Part shown: positions 10,457 through 22,496 of the stretch, one piece after another | How positions within the stretch are numbered: the stretch's first letter is position 1 | How the letters are laid out: every line of letters begins with the position of its first letter | Source of the DNA: Thysanoteuthis rhombus | Taxonomy: Eukaryota; Mollusca; Cephalopoda; Oegopsida; Thysanoteuthidae | Assembly (NCBI GenBank): GCA_963457665.1 | Contig: OY735212.1 | Coordinates: 18,274,747 to 18,338,746, forward strand | Reading direction: 5' to 3' | DNA: 64,000 nt | The notes under the pieces: model-generated | Databases searched by the model: none | What the model saw: the letters and a program-made list of their open reading frames with translations, nothing else | Told to the model about the DNA's origin: nothing | Translations under genes and position numbers: made by a program

Positions 10457-11535
10457 TGCAAGTGGCATCAAGGTTACTAGCATGGATTTGGCAAACCAAG
10501 TTTGAGTTTTGTCAGTGGCTGCTTAACTAAAATGGTACCTCTTGACAGCATCGGAAACTTGGTACTACAGTCCAATTGTTAATTCTTGGACCAATCAGAG
10601 AGGCTGTTTGGACCTGCTCTTAAAAACACTATTTTTTTAGCTGACCTTTCCCAAGTAAATAATACTCTAGGGGCAAGGCAGAGTTGATAATGGACCTTGG
10701 CCAGATGAAGAACGTAGACCTCATTTCAAACTGCTCATTAAGTATTTTTTTGATCAGTGCTAAATACATATGATTTATGTATGGGTATATTCATCATGAT
10801 TATACCTCTGGATTGGACACCCTCTAAATCGTAGGCCCATTCTATCTGGCCCACCTGCCCCCCCCCTCGACCCATTCTGCATCCTCTGCCTTGCTTCAGT
10901 CAGCTGTGATAAGTCAGGTCACTAGGTTTTGTTCCCACCTACCAAGCCCCATCTAACCACACCAACATGACCCACTCAATACACAAAGTGGCAAACACAG
11001 TTTTCCTCCAAATTGAGAGCGGCGCTTTGTTATTTTGCCACTCAGAAATTATTACTTTACCACTTTACTCCACGTTGTAACACATTCAACTCTTCATCAA
11101 TAATACACGACTCGAGTTGAAATGAATTTTCGGAGAAACTTGCTAAACCATGACTAACCAAAGCTGTTAATACTGGTTTGCAAACAGCGAGACTGGCTGC
11201 TGTAGGGTCAAACTCCACTCCGACATCTTTTCTGACTGAAGACTATTACTTAATGTCGGAGAGGGTCCTCCCAAGGTGCAAAAGTCCCTCCCTCCTAAGC
11301 CCCCAGATCCCTTAGGTGCAGCAATGCTTTTGAAAGGACTGTTTACTCAAAAAGCTCATTGTCTCCTCTTCTTTTTTTTTTAATGTTTGCCCTAGGATTA
11401 CTGTTAACACCATTGTGAATCCTAAAGGTCTGCAGCCACCAGGTTCAGGCCACTGCACTAAAAGTTTGAGGGACTGTCAAGGAGACAAGAAGGCCCATCA
11501 TTCTTGAGCTATACCTTTATTATCATTCTATTAGG
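10457..11535. other. Unassigned stretch
   Basis: No domain or shared repeat is recognised. A C-rich run (CCCCCCC at about 10858) and slightly higher GC at 10850-11300 set it apart from its neighbours. Confidence 0.4.
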
Positions 11536-11700
11536 GCTGTCTTTGTATAATGTTATCACAAATGCAATACATGAACCATTTTTCTTAAAGGTTGTGGGGA
11601 GCCTCTATTGGGGGCCTGGGGAACAATTCAAAATTACCCACCCTCAGCTACTCTCTGCTTCTATATGCCTTTATATTTAGCATGAATGTGAAATACAAAA
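11536..11700 (+). repeat. REP-E copy 1, two-copy repeat
   Basis: GCCTCTATTGGGGGCCTGGG and the following CAATTCAAA / CTTTATAT blocks recur at about 38165-38320 (GCCTCCTCTATTGGGGGCCT). Family unknown. Confidence 0.45.
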
Positions 11701-12499
11701 TATTTGACTATTCACATTTACAAATGTAGAAATAAGACTTTGATAGCAGACATTTATACCTAACTTGAAAAACACTACTAAATGTAGTAATATATGATAG
11801 ACGTTTGCTACTTCATAGAAAATGCATAAATTCTGAAAGGCGGGGGCAAACCAAATGCTAAAAGTGTGTATTCATATTTTTACTCCATGAACTAAGCAGC
11901 ACCAGCAGACTTTTAAATAGTTTTGCTACGTATGCATAAAATAATCATTTTACATTTTTTTTTTAAAAGAATAGAGAAATTTGCCATTTGATAAAGTTGT
12001 CTTATAATACAACATAATGTTGCATTTCATTTGAGAAACCTGCTTAAACGGATTCAGTGGCGATTATTTTCATGATGGAATTATTTTTGCCTTGGCATAA
12101 TTACCTTTTTGCACAAAAACTAAAAAATGACTAAGATAAAACGCCAAATTCATTTTTAAGTTTAATTCCAAATTTATTGTCTGGTTTATATCTAAAGTAG
12201 ATTTTAAAAAATGAATAAATAGAAAAATTATTTTATCCAACATCCTCTAAGTAGCAAATTCTGACATGTATGTGCAACCTAAAACATCTAAATATAGATG
12301 GAAAACATCTAAAAACATCATAACTGGATTTCAATTACTTTCCTTTAATTACTTTTGTCGTCTGCCTTATATTGTTACCGTCTTGTTGTAGTATGGGGGC
12401 TCATTGTCATATCCCCAATAACTGCAGCCAGATATACATATAAAACTTTACTACTACTACCATCACAAAATACCATAACATATATGAGATGTTATGTCT
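11701..12499. other. Unassigned AT-rich stretch
   Basis: No coding or repeat signal is recognised; a poly(T) occurs at about 11957. Confidence 0.45.
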
Positions 12500-12932
12500 C
12501 ATCATCAACAGCCTTTGAAAGCATCTATCCTTTAACATAGACCTTCCACAAGATTCACCAGACCTCTCCATTATGAGTGACCAGAAGCTATCACTTTCTC
12601 AATGTAGCTCATCACACCATCATACTTTCTGTCGGCCACAATTTGACCTCTAACAATCCATGTTGTGAGTCATGATGTCAAGCAGTTTCCAGATATTCTT
12701 GCAATATATCCAGCCCATTGCCATTCGAGTTTTCTGACTGTTTCTATGATATCTTGCACGCCTATTTTTTCTTATATTCAGGGCTGTCTTATGATTTCTC
12801 CATGCAATGTTGAGCATGATTCTCTCATATGCATGTTGCACGGGTCTCAGTTTAAGGGTCAATATTTTGGTTAGGTCCCTCAGCTCCATAGGTGACAATC
12901 AGAAGAATGCATTGGTTGTATATCCTTATGAT
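12500..12932 (-). mobile_element. RTE-clade LINE, 5'-truncated copy c
   Basis: The minus strand reads MLNIAWRNHKTALNI and, upstream, QCILLIVTYGAE, the RTE C-terminal pattern. The 3' end is marked by CATCATCA at 12500. Diverged by stops and indels from the other copies. Confidence 0.8.
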
Positions 12933-13487
12933 TACACCGAAGTATACTAAATAGAGTTTATTACTACCACTACAACCAACAATTACAATAACATTATTTT
13001 GTTCTTGCAGAATCAGTAGCAGGAAACCAAATGCTATTAAGATTTCTTTTATTTTAATATATCTTTGCATTTTGATTGAATGGGCACTTCCGATATGAGG
13101 AAAAAAAAGCTGGGCTCAAGCACCCTAAGCCCCCATCTACATACATGCATGCTTCAGATTAAAATATAATACTTTTAACCATATATTTAATCTCTACATT
13201 CTTTCATGACAATTAGAAGTGCATACTACCATTCAAACTGCTGTGGAACTCTTCAATGAGTAAGATAGAGAAAATGGAACTCTTCCATGAACTGAATTAA
13301 AGAAACATTTTTAGAATGACCAAAAAGTACTAGAGGAGTATCTGATAAAGAATTATTCCCTTTGAATTACTACTTGAATCATAAATTTTCTTCTTCTATT
13401 TCAATTGTTGATATTTTCGTTACAATAAGAAATTGTCGTGCAAAACTGTCGCGAAAAGTATCTTGAGTTTCAAGCTATTCTGAAAAA
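12933..13487. other. Unassigned AT-rich stretch
   Basis: No coding or repeat homology is seen. A short poly(A) interrupts the sequence at about 13102. Confidence 0.4.
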
Positions 13488-13806
13488 TTAAACCTCTACT
13501 CCTTATCATGTCTTTATTATTCCCCTTAAACAGGTTTTTAGTTGGCAGTTCAATTCGCAATCTAGGTTCATGCTAAATTGATCCCTGAGTTTGTGCCTGA
13601 CAACATTCACAATTGTTTTTTTTTTATTTGGATTCTTCCAGTGATCCCTGTCCAGCAAAAGACAATAAAAGAAACTTATAAAAGATATCTTATTCATTGA
13701 TCAGCCCCTTTATAAAAGAATTTAATTGATCACCCTAAACATGCTAGCTGTCAAAAGACATTGGTCCTGTGTTGGTTTCTATCAAATGACTAACAAGACC
13801 TGTTAC
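13488..13806 (+). repeat. REP-A copy 6, 5'-truncated
   Basis: Starts at CTCCTTATCATGTCT and runs through GGCAGTTCAATTCGCAATCT, GATCCCTGAGTTTGTGCCTG, the paired TGATCA boxes and GACTAACAAGACCTGTT. The first third of the family is missing. Confidence 0.75.
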
Positions 13807-14267
13807 CAGTAGACATTGAATGTACTCTGAGTTAAAACTGATATTGTGAGATATTTCTTGAAGTTTAATTACTTACTGTCGAGGTGAGAGTTCTTAGACT
13901 CTGAATGAGTTTCTTTAATGAGAGTTAACCTGCAATTCATTTAGCCGTGCAGATTACCCAAAATACTTTATTGATATTTTTCCTGTTGTTGAAAAAGCTT
14001 ATAGTTTCAAGTCTGAGCTAATAATATAACGATGAGTTGGGGTTAATACCATTAAGAGTGTTTCAATCTTTTAGTAGCCACCTGCTGACAAAGAATGACT
14101 AATTTCGATTAACTAGTTCTCTAGTCTTGTCTTGTATTAGAAGGAGGAGGTGAAAGCTGAGAAACTAGCTAGAAAAATAGTAGTTGTCATCGAAGTGTTT
14201 AAACAAAGTATTCAATAAATACAAGTAGAAAATATATAAAAGAAAAAAAAATGGAAGATTTCCTTTG

Positions 14268-14455
14268 TCTTGGAAAGAGGAGTCTCCAACCGATGCATCC
14301 TCCCGATAGTCACCTATGGAGTTGAAACATGGAAAACAACCGAAAGATTGACCCTCAAACTGAGAACTATGCAATGTACACAATATAAGAATCTTGCTTA
14401 AGATCACACAGAGAAATTACAAGACAGTACATTATATAAAAGGAAAAAACAGGAG
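14268..14455 (+). mobile_element. RTE-clade LINE, internal fragment d
   Basis: Nucleotide homology to the RTE C-terminal region (CGATAGTCACCTATGGAGTT, ATTGACCCTCAAACTGAGAA, CAAGACAGTACATTATAT). Both ends are missing. Stops in all frames. Confidence 0.7.
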
Positions 14456-14565
14456 TTCCCCCATGTTGTGAACAATTGTAAATAGAAAGTTTTGTTAGGA
14501 TAATGTGATTGTATATCTCTGATTGGCTCTAGTTTTTAGTGTTTGAATCTAGATAAAAGCAAAGA

Positions 14566-14850
14566 CGGCTGGCTATGTATGTATCACACATACAGGCCAC
14601 ACCAACGGAACTTGTGGATTGAAAATTCAAATATTCATATCTCATTATGTCTAAACAAAACATTTTTTAGGTTCAATTTGCAATTCAAATTTATGTTAAA
14701 TCGGTCACTCTGTTCCAGAGTTTTTAATGATTGCAGCCAAACAAAATATAAGAGAAGTAACTTATGCAATGATCACCTTTTTTTCCAATTTTCTAATTGA
14801 TCACCCCAACAGACGGCTTATATTTAGTTACTAACTCGACCTGTCTTTGA
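14566..14850 (+). repeat. REP-A copy 7
   Basis: Begins at ACGGCTGGCTATGTATGTAT, has the ACAGGCCACACCAA block, the TGATCA boxes and a degraded terminus ACTAACTCGACCTGT. The 5' edge and part of the centre are deleted. Confidence 0.7.
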
Positions 14851-15829
14851 TGAAGCTTGTCTGTCGATAAGATTAGTTTAATTGGCAGCTAGGCAACAAG
14901 ATAAAGTAGGCAATGAAATGTAAGAGATGATCTCGGAATCATTTTCAGTTTGGGCAAAGTCGGGTTACCTTGCTAATGAAGAATCCAACCTGAAACATAG
15001 ATGAACATGTTGGAATGGAATTAGGCAAAGTAATTAGATAGCTTTCAAAGCAGGGAAGATGTTAAACACGTGACTAATGAGAGGAGAGTAAATGGACAAA
15101 AAAAATAATTTAATCAAACTGTGACTCATTTGTTAATCGGTACAAAAGGATTGCATTAAATTCCATGTTTGTCCACAACGTGAGCAAATGAGGAAATATT
15201 GAAGTTTGCGGAGAAAGTAGCTTGAAAACAATGATAACTCAGTCGGGACACTTTCGAATTAAGCTTATTGATAACACCACTAAACTGGTTTTAAAAGAGT
15301 GAAAGAAAGCATTTTAAAGGCTGTGTTGATGAGGCTCATTTACAATGAAATTACAAACAATATCATGAATGCTAAAATAGTTGGTTGCGTGGAGGTTCGT
15401 CAGTTTATCCGTGGTACCAGATTCATGAAGATTTTTGATAAACCCTCAACTTGAATTTAGATAAAAACTAAACTATCCTTTGATCCATTGGCTCATCCTT
15501 TCAGAGAAAAGTAGTGCAATCTGATGTGACTGGAATGAACATTCAGTTTAATACACTCAAATGCACCCTGATTTCTTACACATCTGCAAATAAATAGATA
15601 AGGGAGACTACTCTATAACTAGTGAGTCTTGTTAACAGACTATCATTTGGATTCAGGAATTAGTTTGGAAAATTATTTTTGGATGCGTTATTGTTGAGAA
15701 CATAGCAATTTCTTTCAAATGACCAAAATTCTTTCTTACTTTGAACACTCAATCAAGATCCCAGACAGAAGAGAGAATAAAATGATATTATTTTTTTTCT
15801 GGTAATTTACTTCTTTATCTCAGATAGAA
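14851..15829. other. Unassigned stretch
   Basis: No shared repeat, RNA gene or protein domain is recognised over this kilobase. Confidence 0.4.
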
Positions 15830-15942
15830 TTCAGAAAGCACTGGCTCTGTGACGCCCACAATAGAAAAGAGGGGCGAATCCGGGGAAGGTCTATGTCCAA
15901 TGACGGACATTGAAAGAATGATGATGATTATGATGATCAAAG
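15830..15942 (+). mobile_element. RTE-clade LINE, short 3' end e
   Basis: Only the last 110 bp remain: AGAAAGCACTGGCTCTGTGA, GAAGGTCTATGTCCAATGAC and a GATGATGATTATGATGA tail. An extreme 5' truncation typical of aborted reverse transcription. Confidence 0.8.
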
Positions 15943-16350
15943 TAGACTGAGAAGCCATTAGAAAATAGGAATTAGCAAGCTATTAGGTTTTAAATGAAAC
16001 GAATATGGAAAAAGAACTCCTTAGAAGACGACAATTATAGCAGTTTAGTAGCAGAATGATAATGTTATATCAACTCTGTTCATGGTATCGATAAGCACTC
16101 AATAAGTTTGAATATCTATAACATCTGTTGGAACAAGAGAGTTTCTCATTATGTTATGAAATTATAATCATCCCCAGGGTGAAGTTTCCCTTTGATTTCC
16201 ATGAATAGGATAGAATTTCACTGTAATATTAATTAATTGCATGTTCATTACATTTTGTAGAATGCCCACCTGATCATCAAAGGTATCTGCTCCACTTTGC
16301 ACCAATATGACAGGTGAGGATTGGTCGGGGATGATGGACATTTTTTTTTT

Positions 16351-17215
16351 TCAAATAACTAGATGGAGAAATTTTACGAATAAAAAAACTCGTATAATCC
16401 CAAGACGTAACAACGGGACTGAATAGTCGGATGCACTCAAAAATTTTACAAGGACTTCTATAGCCTCAGACAAGGGAGACAAGACAACGAACAGGATATG
16501 CAAGTTAGGGGTAACCAGTTTGGAGGTTTCCCAGAAATCACTCAATGGGAAGTGAAATAGGCCATCAAACAAATGAAAGAAAGGAACAGCCCTTAGACAA
16601 GATAACATCACCATTGACCTGCTCAAAAAAGCTGGTAAAAACATCACCAGGAAACTAGCCATCCTATCCAACTACCAAAGACAGTGAAGTGCCAGAGAAT
16701 TGGAATACTGCAATCAAAATGCTATTACATAAGAAATAGAACCAGAAAGATCTTATCAACTACAGACCAATAAGCCTACTCAACTGCATCTGCAAAATTT
16801 TACCGTATTGCCAAAGTGCTACAAGAAAACCAACCTCAAGAAGAGGCTGGATTCAGTAAAGGCTACTCACCACTGACCATCTCCATTCAGTAAATCAACA
16901 AAGAGAGGAATAAGCAGAATATGAAATACCACTTGCTGTAGCATTTGTCAACTTCAACATGGTCATCAATGCTGTGATACATCATGGGCTGGTCACATTG
17001 CAAGAATGGCAGACAACCAATAGACATTATGATTCAAAAGCATGAATCCCAGGGAACAAAATACTAAACAATGGCTGGCAAAACATGAGATGCTATGACA
17101 AAGTAGACAAGTTCTGGCCCCAGGATGCCAATGATAGAGATGTCTAGCAAATCCTTGGGAAGGTCATGTCCAACAATGGACAGCCAAATGCTGATGATGA
17201 AGATGACGTCAATCA
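16351..17215 (+). mobile_element. RTE-clade LINE, internally deleted copy f
   Basis: The plus strand covers the N-terminal RT region with peptides such as VPENWNTAIKMLLHK and YRPISLLNCICKI, the EEAGFSKGYS block and AVAFVNFNMVINAV at motif A. It then jumps abruptly at about 16978-16985 to the C-terminal WAGHIARMADNQ block, so the RT palm catalytic motif and everything to the C-terminus is deleted. In motif A, Asp is replaced by Asn (VNFN where FIDF is expected). It ends with GCTGATGATGAAGATGA. Several stops; non-functional. Confidence 0.8.
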
Positions 17216-17418
17216 TAAATTAACCTTAGAAATAAAAATTTATTATATTCATTGTCTTATCAGATAGGATGGAAAAAAACAAACTTGGACTCCCAACCAA
17301 ATCGAGAATACTAGATCTGCCCCTACATGATAACATATGTTGATAAAATCTGAAAAGTGTTTGAAATACTTTGGTATAAAATGAAAGATAACATCAAGTC
17401 TGGCATCAAAAACCAATT

Positions 17419-17845
17419 AACAGGTCTGGTGAGTCACTAAATAGAAACTGTCACATCACCAACATCTTTTGTAGCATGCTGATCAATCAAAAAATCGAGA
17501 AAAAGTTCATTCTCTCGCCTACAGTTGGCCAGTGATCACTAAAGAGTCAAAATTTTTTTAAAAAGTGCAAATACTGCCAAAAACAAATCAAGAGACCAAC
17601 TCAGCTTAAACTTGAATCATCAATTGACCTAGCCCTCAAAAAAAAACTATTTTGAATATTGATTTTTATAAGGCAAAAAAAGTTTCTTTTTTCTACACAT
17701 AATAAGCGGTAAATATTTGATTTTTCAGCCCTCTATGTCCATTGGTACAAACTATGCTTGTAATACCTAGGAAGATAGATAGCTAGTGAAAATCACTTAA
17801 AAACTGAAGAAACTTATGTTGGCAGTTGTTAATGATGCTCCCTTT
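17419..17845 (-). repeat. REP-A copy 8
   Basis: Full-length in minus orientation. The left edge AACAGGTCTGGTGAGTCAC joins AATAGAAACTGTCACATCAC; the right edge is AAACTTATGTTGGCAGTT. Copy 9 follows after about 45 bp in the same orientation. Confidence 0.75.
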
Positions 17846-17891
17846 GAGCCTGATTTATTAATTACAATTTTTTTATTTCCCTATCAAAATA

Positions 17892-18345
17892 TCACACTGG
17901 TCTGGTTAGTCACTAAATACAAACTATCACTTGACCAGGGTCTTCTGGCAGCATGCCATGTTGAGAGTGATAAATCAAAAAATTGGGATCAATGATTAAC
18001 TTACTTCTTTTGAATTTTGTTGGATAATGATCACTAAAATGTCTGAATCTTTCAAGGACAAGTGAGAATGTTGCCGAACAAAAACTAAGGGACTAATTCA
18101 TTATAAATTTACATTGCAAATTGAACACCAAACTGAAAATTTATTTTTGAGTGGAATTGATAAAATGCAAAAAAAAAACTCAAGTCTAGATATGATAAGG
18201 AGTAACCATTAAAATTTTCAGACTTCTAGCTCCATTTGTGTGGCCTGTACGCATGATACATACATAGCCAGCCAGCCAGCCAGCCAGATAGAAAGACCTA
18301 CTTAAAAACGGAAGAAACTGATGTTGACAGTTTTGGCAGACGGTT
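17892..18345 (-). repeat. REP-A copy 9
   Basis: Full-length, minus. CACTGGTCTGGTTAGTCAC at the left; at the right an expanded CCAGCCAGCCAGCCAGCCAG run in place of the usual single CCAGCCAG, then GATGTTGACAGTTTTGG. The tetranucleotide expansion lies inside the family's GGCTGGCT motif. Confidence 0.8.
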
Positions 18346-18449
18346 GAAAAATAACGATAACCTCTGAGGGACTAGTTAGTGATCGTAGAAAATATCAGAG
18401 ATCAAATCTATCTGTGAAATAACAATGACAATAAGTTCTTTGGTTAGCA

Positions 18450-19250
18450 TAAATATCATGCATTTATTTTTTTTTTTTGGAACTGGTGTCCTCAGTTCAG
18501 TTGTTATCGTCAAAACGTTCCAGCTGTCAAACTCTCCATCTTCTTCCCGGTCTCTGACATTGTCGGTAACTGGACCTTTATTCAATTCATGGGGATAGAT
18601 TGTTCTCATTCTGCAGACCATGCCAAAGGATATCTTGTATCAGTTGATTATTTCCATTTAATTCATCTTCGAAAGCATCAATGACTTTAGGGATTTTGTG
18701 CTACCAATGCAGCCTCCCTAGGGTCATCTCTTGAGATGAAACACGCAACATATCCAAAGGATTGACCCTCAAGCTGAAAACCATGCAATGCGCACAGGAG
18801 AGCATCATGCTCAATATCACATGGAGAGATAACAAGACAGAGCTGTGCATTAGAGAAAAAACAGGTGTCACAGATGTCATAGAAACCATCAGAAAACTCA
18901 AATGGCGATGGGCAGGTCATGTTGTAAGAATGTTTTACAACCACTGGACATCATGATTCACAACGTGGATCCCCAGGGATAATATCGGAAACTGTGATGG
19001 TCAAAACATAAGATGGCGTGATGATATAGACAAGTTCAGAAAACATTGGCTCCACGATGCCCATGGTAGAGAGGTCTGGCAAATCTTGGGGAAGGTTCAA
19101 GTCCAACAACGGATTCTAAAAGATAGAAGATGATGATGGATTCATCTTTGCAATGTACCTTTTCTCGCTCTTCCATTTAGCCTGACCTGGAAGAATGGAT
19201 TTGACTAGGAAGAATTATTTTACGTCTTCTTGGACTATTGTCCTCATCGC
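18450..19250 (+). repeat. REP-D copy 1, interrupted by an RTE tail
   Basis: 18450-18669 plus 19140-19250 together match 30880-31140 (AACTGGTGTCCTCA, GGTAACTGGACCTTTATTCA, ATTCATC-TTGCAATGT). The intervening RTE tail is flanked by the 9-bp duplication ATTCATCTT (18661-18669 and 19140-19148). Family unknown. Confidence 0.7.
18670..19139 (+). mobile_element. RTE-clade LINE, 5'-truncated copy g with target duplication
   Basis: The plus strand shows KLKTMQCAQESIMLNITWRD, VTDVIETIRKLKWRWAGHVV and the ending GAAGGTTCAAGTCCAACAAC, followed by a short GATGATGG tail. The flanks are ATTCATCTT on both sides, and the paralogous REP-D copy at about 31084 lacks the insert, so the boundaries are well fixed. 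This defines an insertion of 470 bp. Frames are broken. Confidence 0.88.
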
Positions 19251-20060
19251 AGTTCATCATTTCGGCTGTTGTACTCTTGGGCCTTCTTTAAGTGGGTATC
19301 ATAAACTGGAGGGGTTCTGGAATGCTGAGACAGTGGCCATTGAAGTGTAAGGATGGAACGTGCTTTGGTTGGAAGCAATTCCAAGATGGGGGCCACAGTC
19401 CCCACTCCTTACACACCCAAAATTGGGGAAAAACACAATAAATATTCCCGCAAATCTGTGTAATTTAGGGGGAAAAACATTAAAGATTGCAGGCAAATCG
19501 AGCCCTCTGTACCCCTTGACGAAAAACTTCCAAAAATCTTACGATAATGTTGATAGTTTCTCATCAAACTCAAATCAAAGAAATCTATGCGTGTGTGTGT
19601 GTATGCATGCACACGTGCGTGTGCACTGTGATTACTGAACAATTGGCCATCGCATTCTTTATCAAAAATTGCACGTCTAAATTTATATGTAAAACATCTA
19701 AATCATTTAGCACTGAAGAGGAGTAACTGAAATACTTCGAAGCTGTTTTGTGCAACGGGTGAAAAATTATTTAACATGATTATTATGCCAGGCTGCTCCA
19801 CACACCATAGAATCCGGCACCGCCCTAGTCTCAGAAATTCAGACACAAAGAATGGGTCACATGGTGTTAGTCCTTTCTGGTCACTAACAGACAATAGAGT
19901 CTATTCACTTCAATTCAAGGAAGTCCATTTAGATCGTCTTACAACTTTATAGTGGAAAGAATAAAGCTGCTGTTTCTTAGTCACGCACATCTCTGTGTAG
20001 AAGCTCAGAGAATTATAGACAGATGATTGTATGACTTTCGTTATTAAGAATTGAGTCATG
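19250..20060. other. Unassigned stretch with short (GT)n
   Basis: Contains a GTGTGTGTGTGTATGCATGC run at about 19592-19622. No recognisable domain in the short open frames of both strands. Confidence 0.4.
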
Positions 20061-20063
20061 ATT

Positions 20064-20385
20064 CTTTTATTTCTCTTTCTGTCTTTCTCTTTTTTTTTCT
20101 TTGATCTTACCTGGCTATAAGAATTCAGGAGAAAATACAATTTCTTTTCAGATAATAAATTCTCTTCTTTGAGAATCGATGCTGGTTGATGCTTGCCATA
20201 TGGTAAATATTGTTGAAGTAATGGCTGAGCCATAAAATCCCTGATTGAAGAAAACGGGTCGTGTGAAAGAATGACAGAGACAGAAAGAAAGAAAGAGAAA
20301 AGGTGGTTAAGAAGGATATGGAGAAAGAGAGAAAGAAATCGAAAAAGAAAGAAAGACAGAAACAGAGAGAAAGAAAGGAAATCTG
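20064..20385. repeat. Pyrimidine tract paired with a GAAA-rich purine tract
   Basis: 20064-20105 is almost pure C/T (TTTCTCTTTCTGTCTTTCTC) and 20275-20385 is almost pure A/G (AGAAAGAAAGAGAAAAGG and similar). The two could pair as an imperfect hairpin or triplex-prone element. The apparent open frames here are low-complexity Lys/Arg/Glu or Phe/Leu/Ser runs and not genes. Confidence 0.6.
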
Positions 20386-20533
20386 ACGAAAGCATTCAGC
20401 TGTACATTTCCATCAATACAGTTAGCAGTAACTCGGGAAAAAAAACCCATATTCTATTTCTTCAGTAGTCAGTTCACTCTTCATTGGGTGGCCACACTAA
20501 ACTCAGTGAATATCAATAACATGGCCACTAAAT

Positions 20534-20960
20534 ACAGGGCCGGCTATTGGGACTAGCAGGATCCAATTGGAAATATTTTAGCGGCACCCCCAGTTAACAG
20601 TCAAGGTCTGCAGAATCTCAGATACATAAATGAACTTTATATCTCAATGATACTAATGAAAGTAATCAAAACGTGTGCCTAAAAATTTCATAGAAATATT
20701 CTTCTTGCTCCCGTAATTGATTAACATTATTTCAGTACAATAACAAAAATTAAAAATATACACATTGTAAACAAACACTTTCTAATCTTTAGGAATTCGG
20801 AAGAAAATGAAAATTTTTGCTGTTTTCTGTTAATCATCCTATTCATCTGCAACATGGTCACGCGCGTATTTGATAAGACTAGGATAAAACTGAATGCAGG
20901 GCCCCCTTTGGCACAGGGTCCATTCGAGAGTAATTGGTCCAATAGGTTTAAAGCTTGACC
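20534..20960. mobile_element. Possible hAT-like MITE
   Basis: The left end CAGGGCCGGCTATTGGGAC resembles hAT MITE termini, and the right end read on the minus strand has CTATTGGACC followed by GGACCCTGTGCC. The shared inverted CTATTGG is short and no duplication was confirmed. Confidence 0.35.
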
Positions 20961-21246
20961 TGACTAAATTTATAGAGATACATAAAAGCATACTGATTTT
21001 TTAAAATCTTCCACTTCTACTCAAGCTGTCACTCAAGTTTAGATGATGGTTGCTTTATACAGCAGTAAAAATCAATATATCTACATAAAACTAATTGAGG
21101 ACGGGGATTGTTTAAATTTTGTGGCAGATCCTTGAATTTCTTTCGGTCGAGAGTTATCGTTCATTTTTTTTTAAACATGTATGCATTCACACGTGTATGT
21201 TGATACAATAACCCCCAAAAGTTCTCAATGAATTCCAATGACATTT

Positions 21247-21609
21247 GTCGATCGGTTAAGAACCATGCAACGTACACATGAAAGGATTATGTTGGGCCTC
21301 ACATGGAGAGACCACAAGACAGCACAGTGCATCCGAGAAAAGACAGGAGTCAGGGACATCATAGAATCCATTAGAAAGCTGAATTGGCAGTGAGCTGGCG
21401 ATGTTGCACGAATGGCAGACAACCGATGGACATCGCGACTCACGACATGGATCCCCGAGATCACATGCGGAACCGAGGCTGGCAGAATATTAGATGGAGA
21501 TACGAGCAAGACAACTTCAGAAAGTACTGGCTCTGCGACGCCCATGATAGAGAAGTGTGGCGAATCCTGGGGAAGGTCTATGTCCAACAGCAGGCGTTGA
21601 AAAACTGAG
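21247..21609 (+). mobile_element. RTE-clade LINE, 5'-truncated copy h
   Basis: One of the best preserved tails: RTMQRTHERIMLGLTWRDHK, DIIESIRKLN, then a continuous frame with RDHMRNRGWQNIRWRYEQD, and a stop after GTCCAACAGCAGGCGTTGAA. The usual Trp of the WRWAGH block is replaced by a stop (GTGAGC at about 21391). The (GAT)n tail is absent, with AACTGA ending the element. Confidence 0.85.
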
Positions 21610-22496
21610 GATTAAGTCATGGGCTAAGGGAGAATTGATCAAATTTTGGGGAGGATCCAGAAAATATTTACATTCACATCTCCTGCATCGTAACCGTTTA
21701 TGCACAGATTTTCATTCATTTCTAGCGACAATATTTTCAGTGAGGGCTTTATTCTCTGCGTCTATTGTTCTTTTTCTCACCCATCCAAAAACTGCAAAAA
21801 CTTTGACACGAGGATCGTCCGCATGGCTCGAAAGGTATTCTGTGGACCCTCATACCTTTCTCACCGTCCTCCCAACCCAGGGCCCTTTCTGTTGTTTTCT
21901 CTTGTAACAAATCACTTTTTGTCCATAGCTCAGGTATCCCTGGAGACTTTCTAAAATTCATTGAAATCCATCAGGTCAAGAGATCAAAAAGGTATACCTC
22001 GTGACCATTTCAACTCCATTAATTTTGAGTAAAGCATTTCATTTGCTATTATGGCAACATGTTTTGGTCTAATTTACTGACATCTTTCTGCCAACTGACT
22101 TCTCACTTTCACTTGCCACTTGATTAATATTATTCCAACCAATCTTTCGATCATCTGTTCATCTCATGAGAAATGGCATATCTTTGGATTCAGTTTGTAG
22201 CCCAGGCATACAAGGTTCTTCATTATCTGTTAACCAGGTTCGCTGATAGTTTGTTTTTTTCTAATTTTGGGGAATCTCAAATGTTTCACGGTGGAAGATT
22301 TTTTGAAAGTGTTTTGTGAAGAGAAAATGTCTTAGTTAATGGCTTAAAAGTTTTGAATATTGACAACTTTGGTTTATGAACCATACTGCCTAGTTTCAAC
22401 CAATTTTGAATTAGATTTATTCTTTCTATTAAACCAAGCATCTAGCATATCTATATTATCTCTGGAAAAATCCATAAACCTTGTTGGTACCAAATT
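21610..22496. other. Unassigned stretch
   Basis: Several short overlapping open frames; none resembles a known domain. Confidence 0.4.

Noticed and set aside
19910..20395. 161-codon minus frame
   Set aside because: Its N-terminal part is Phe/Leu/Ser low complexity from the GAAA-rich tract, and no domain is visible in the rest.
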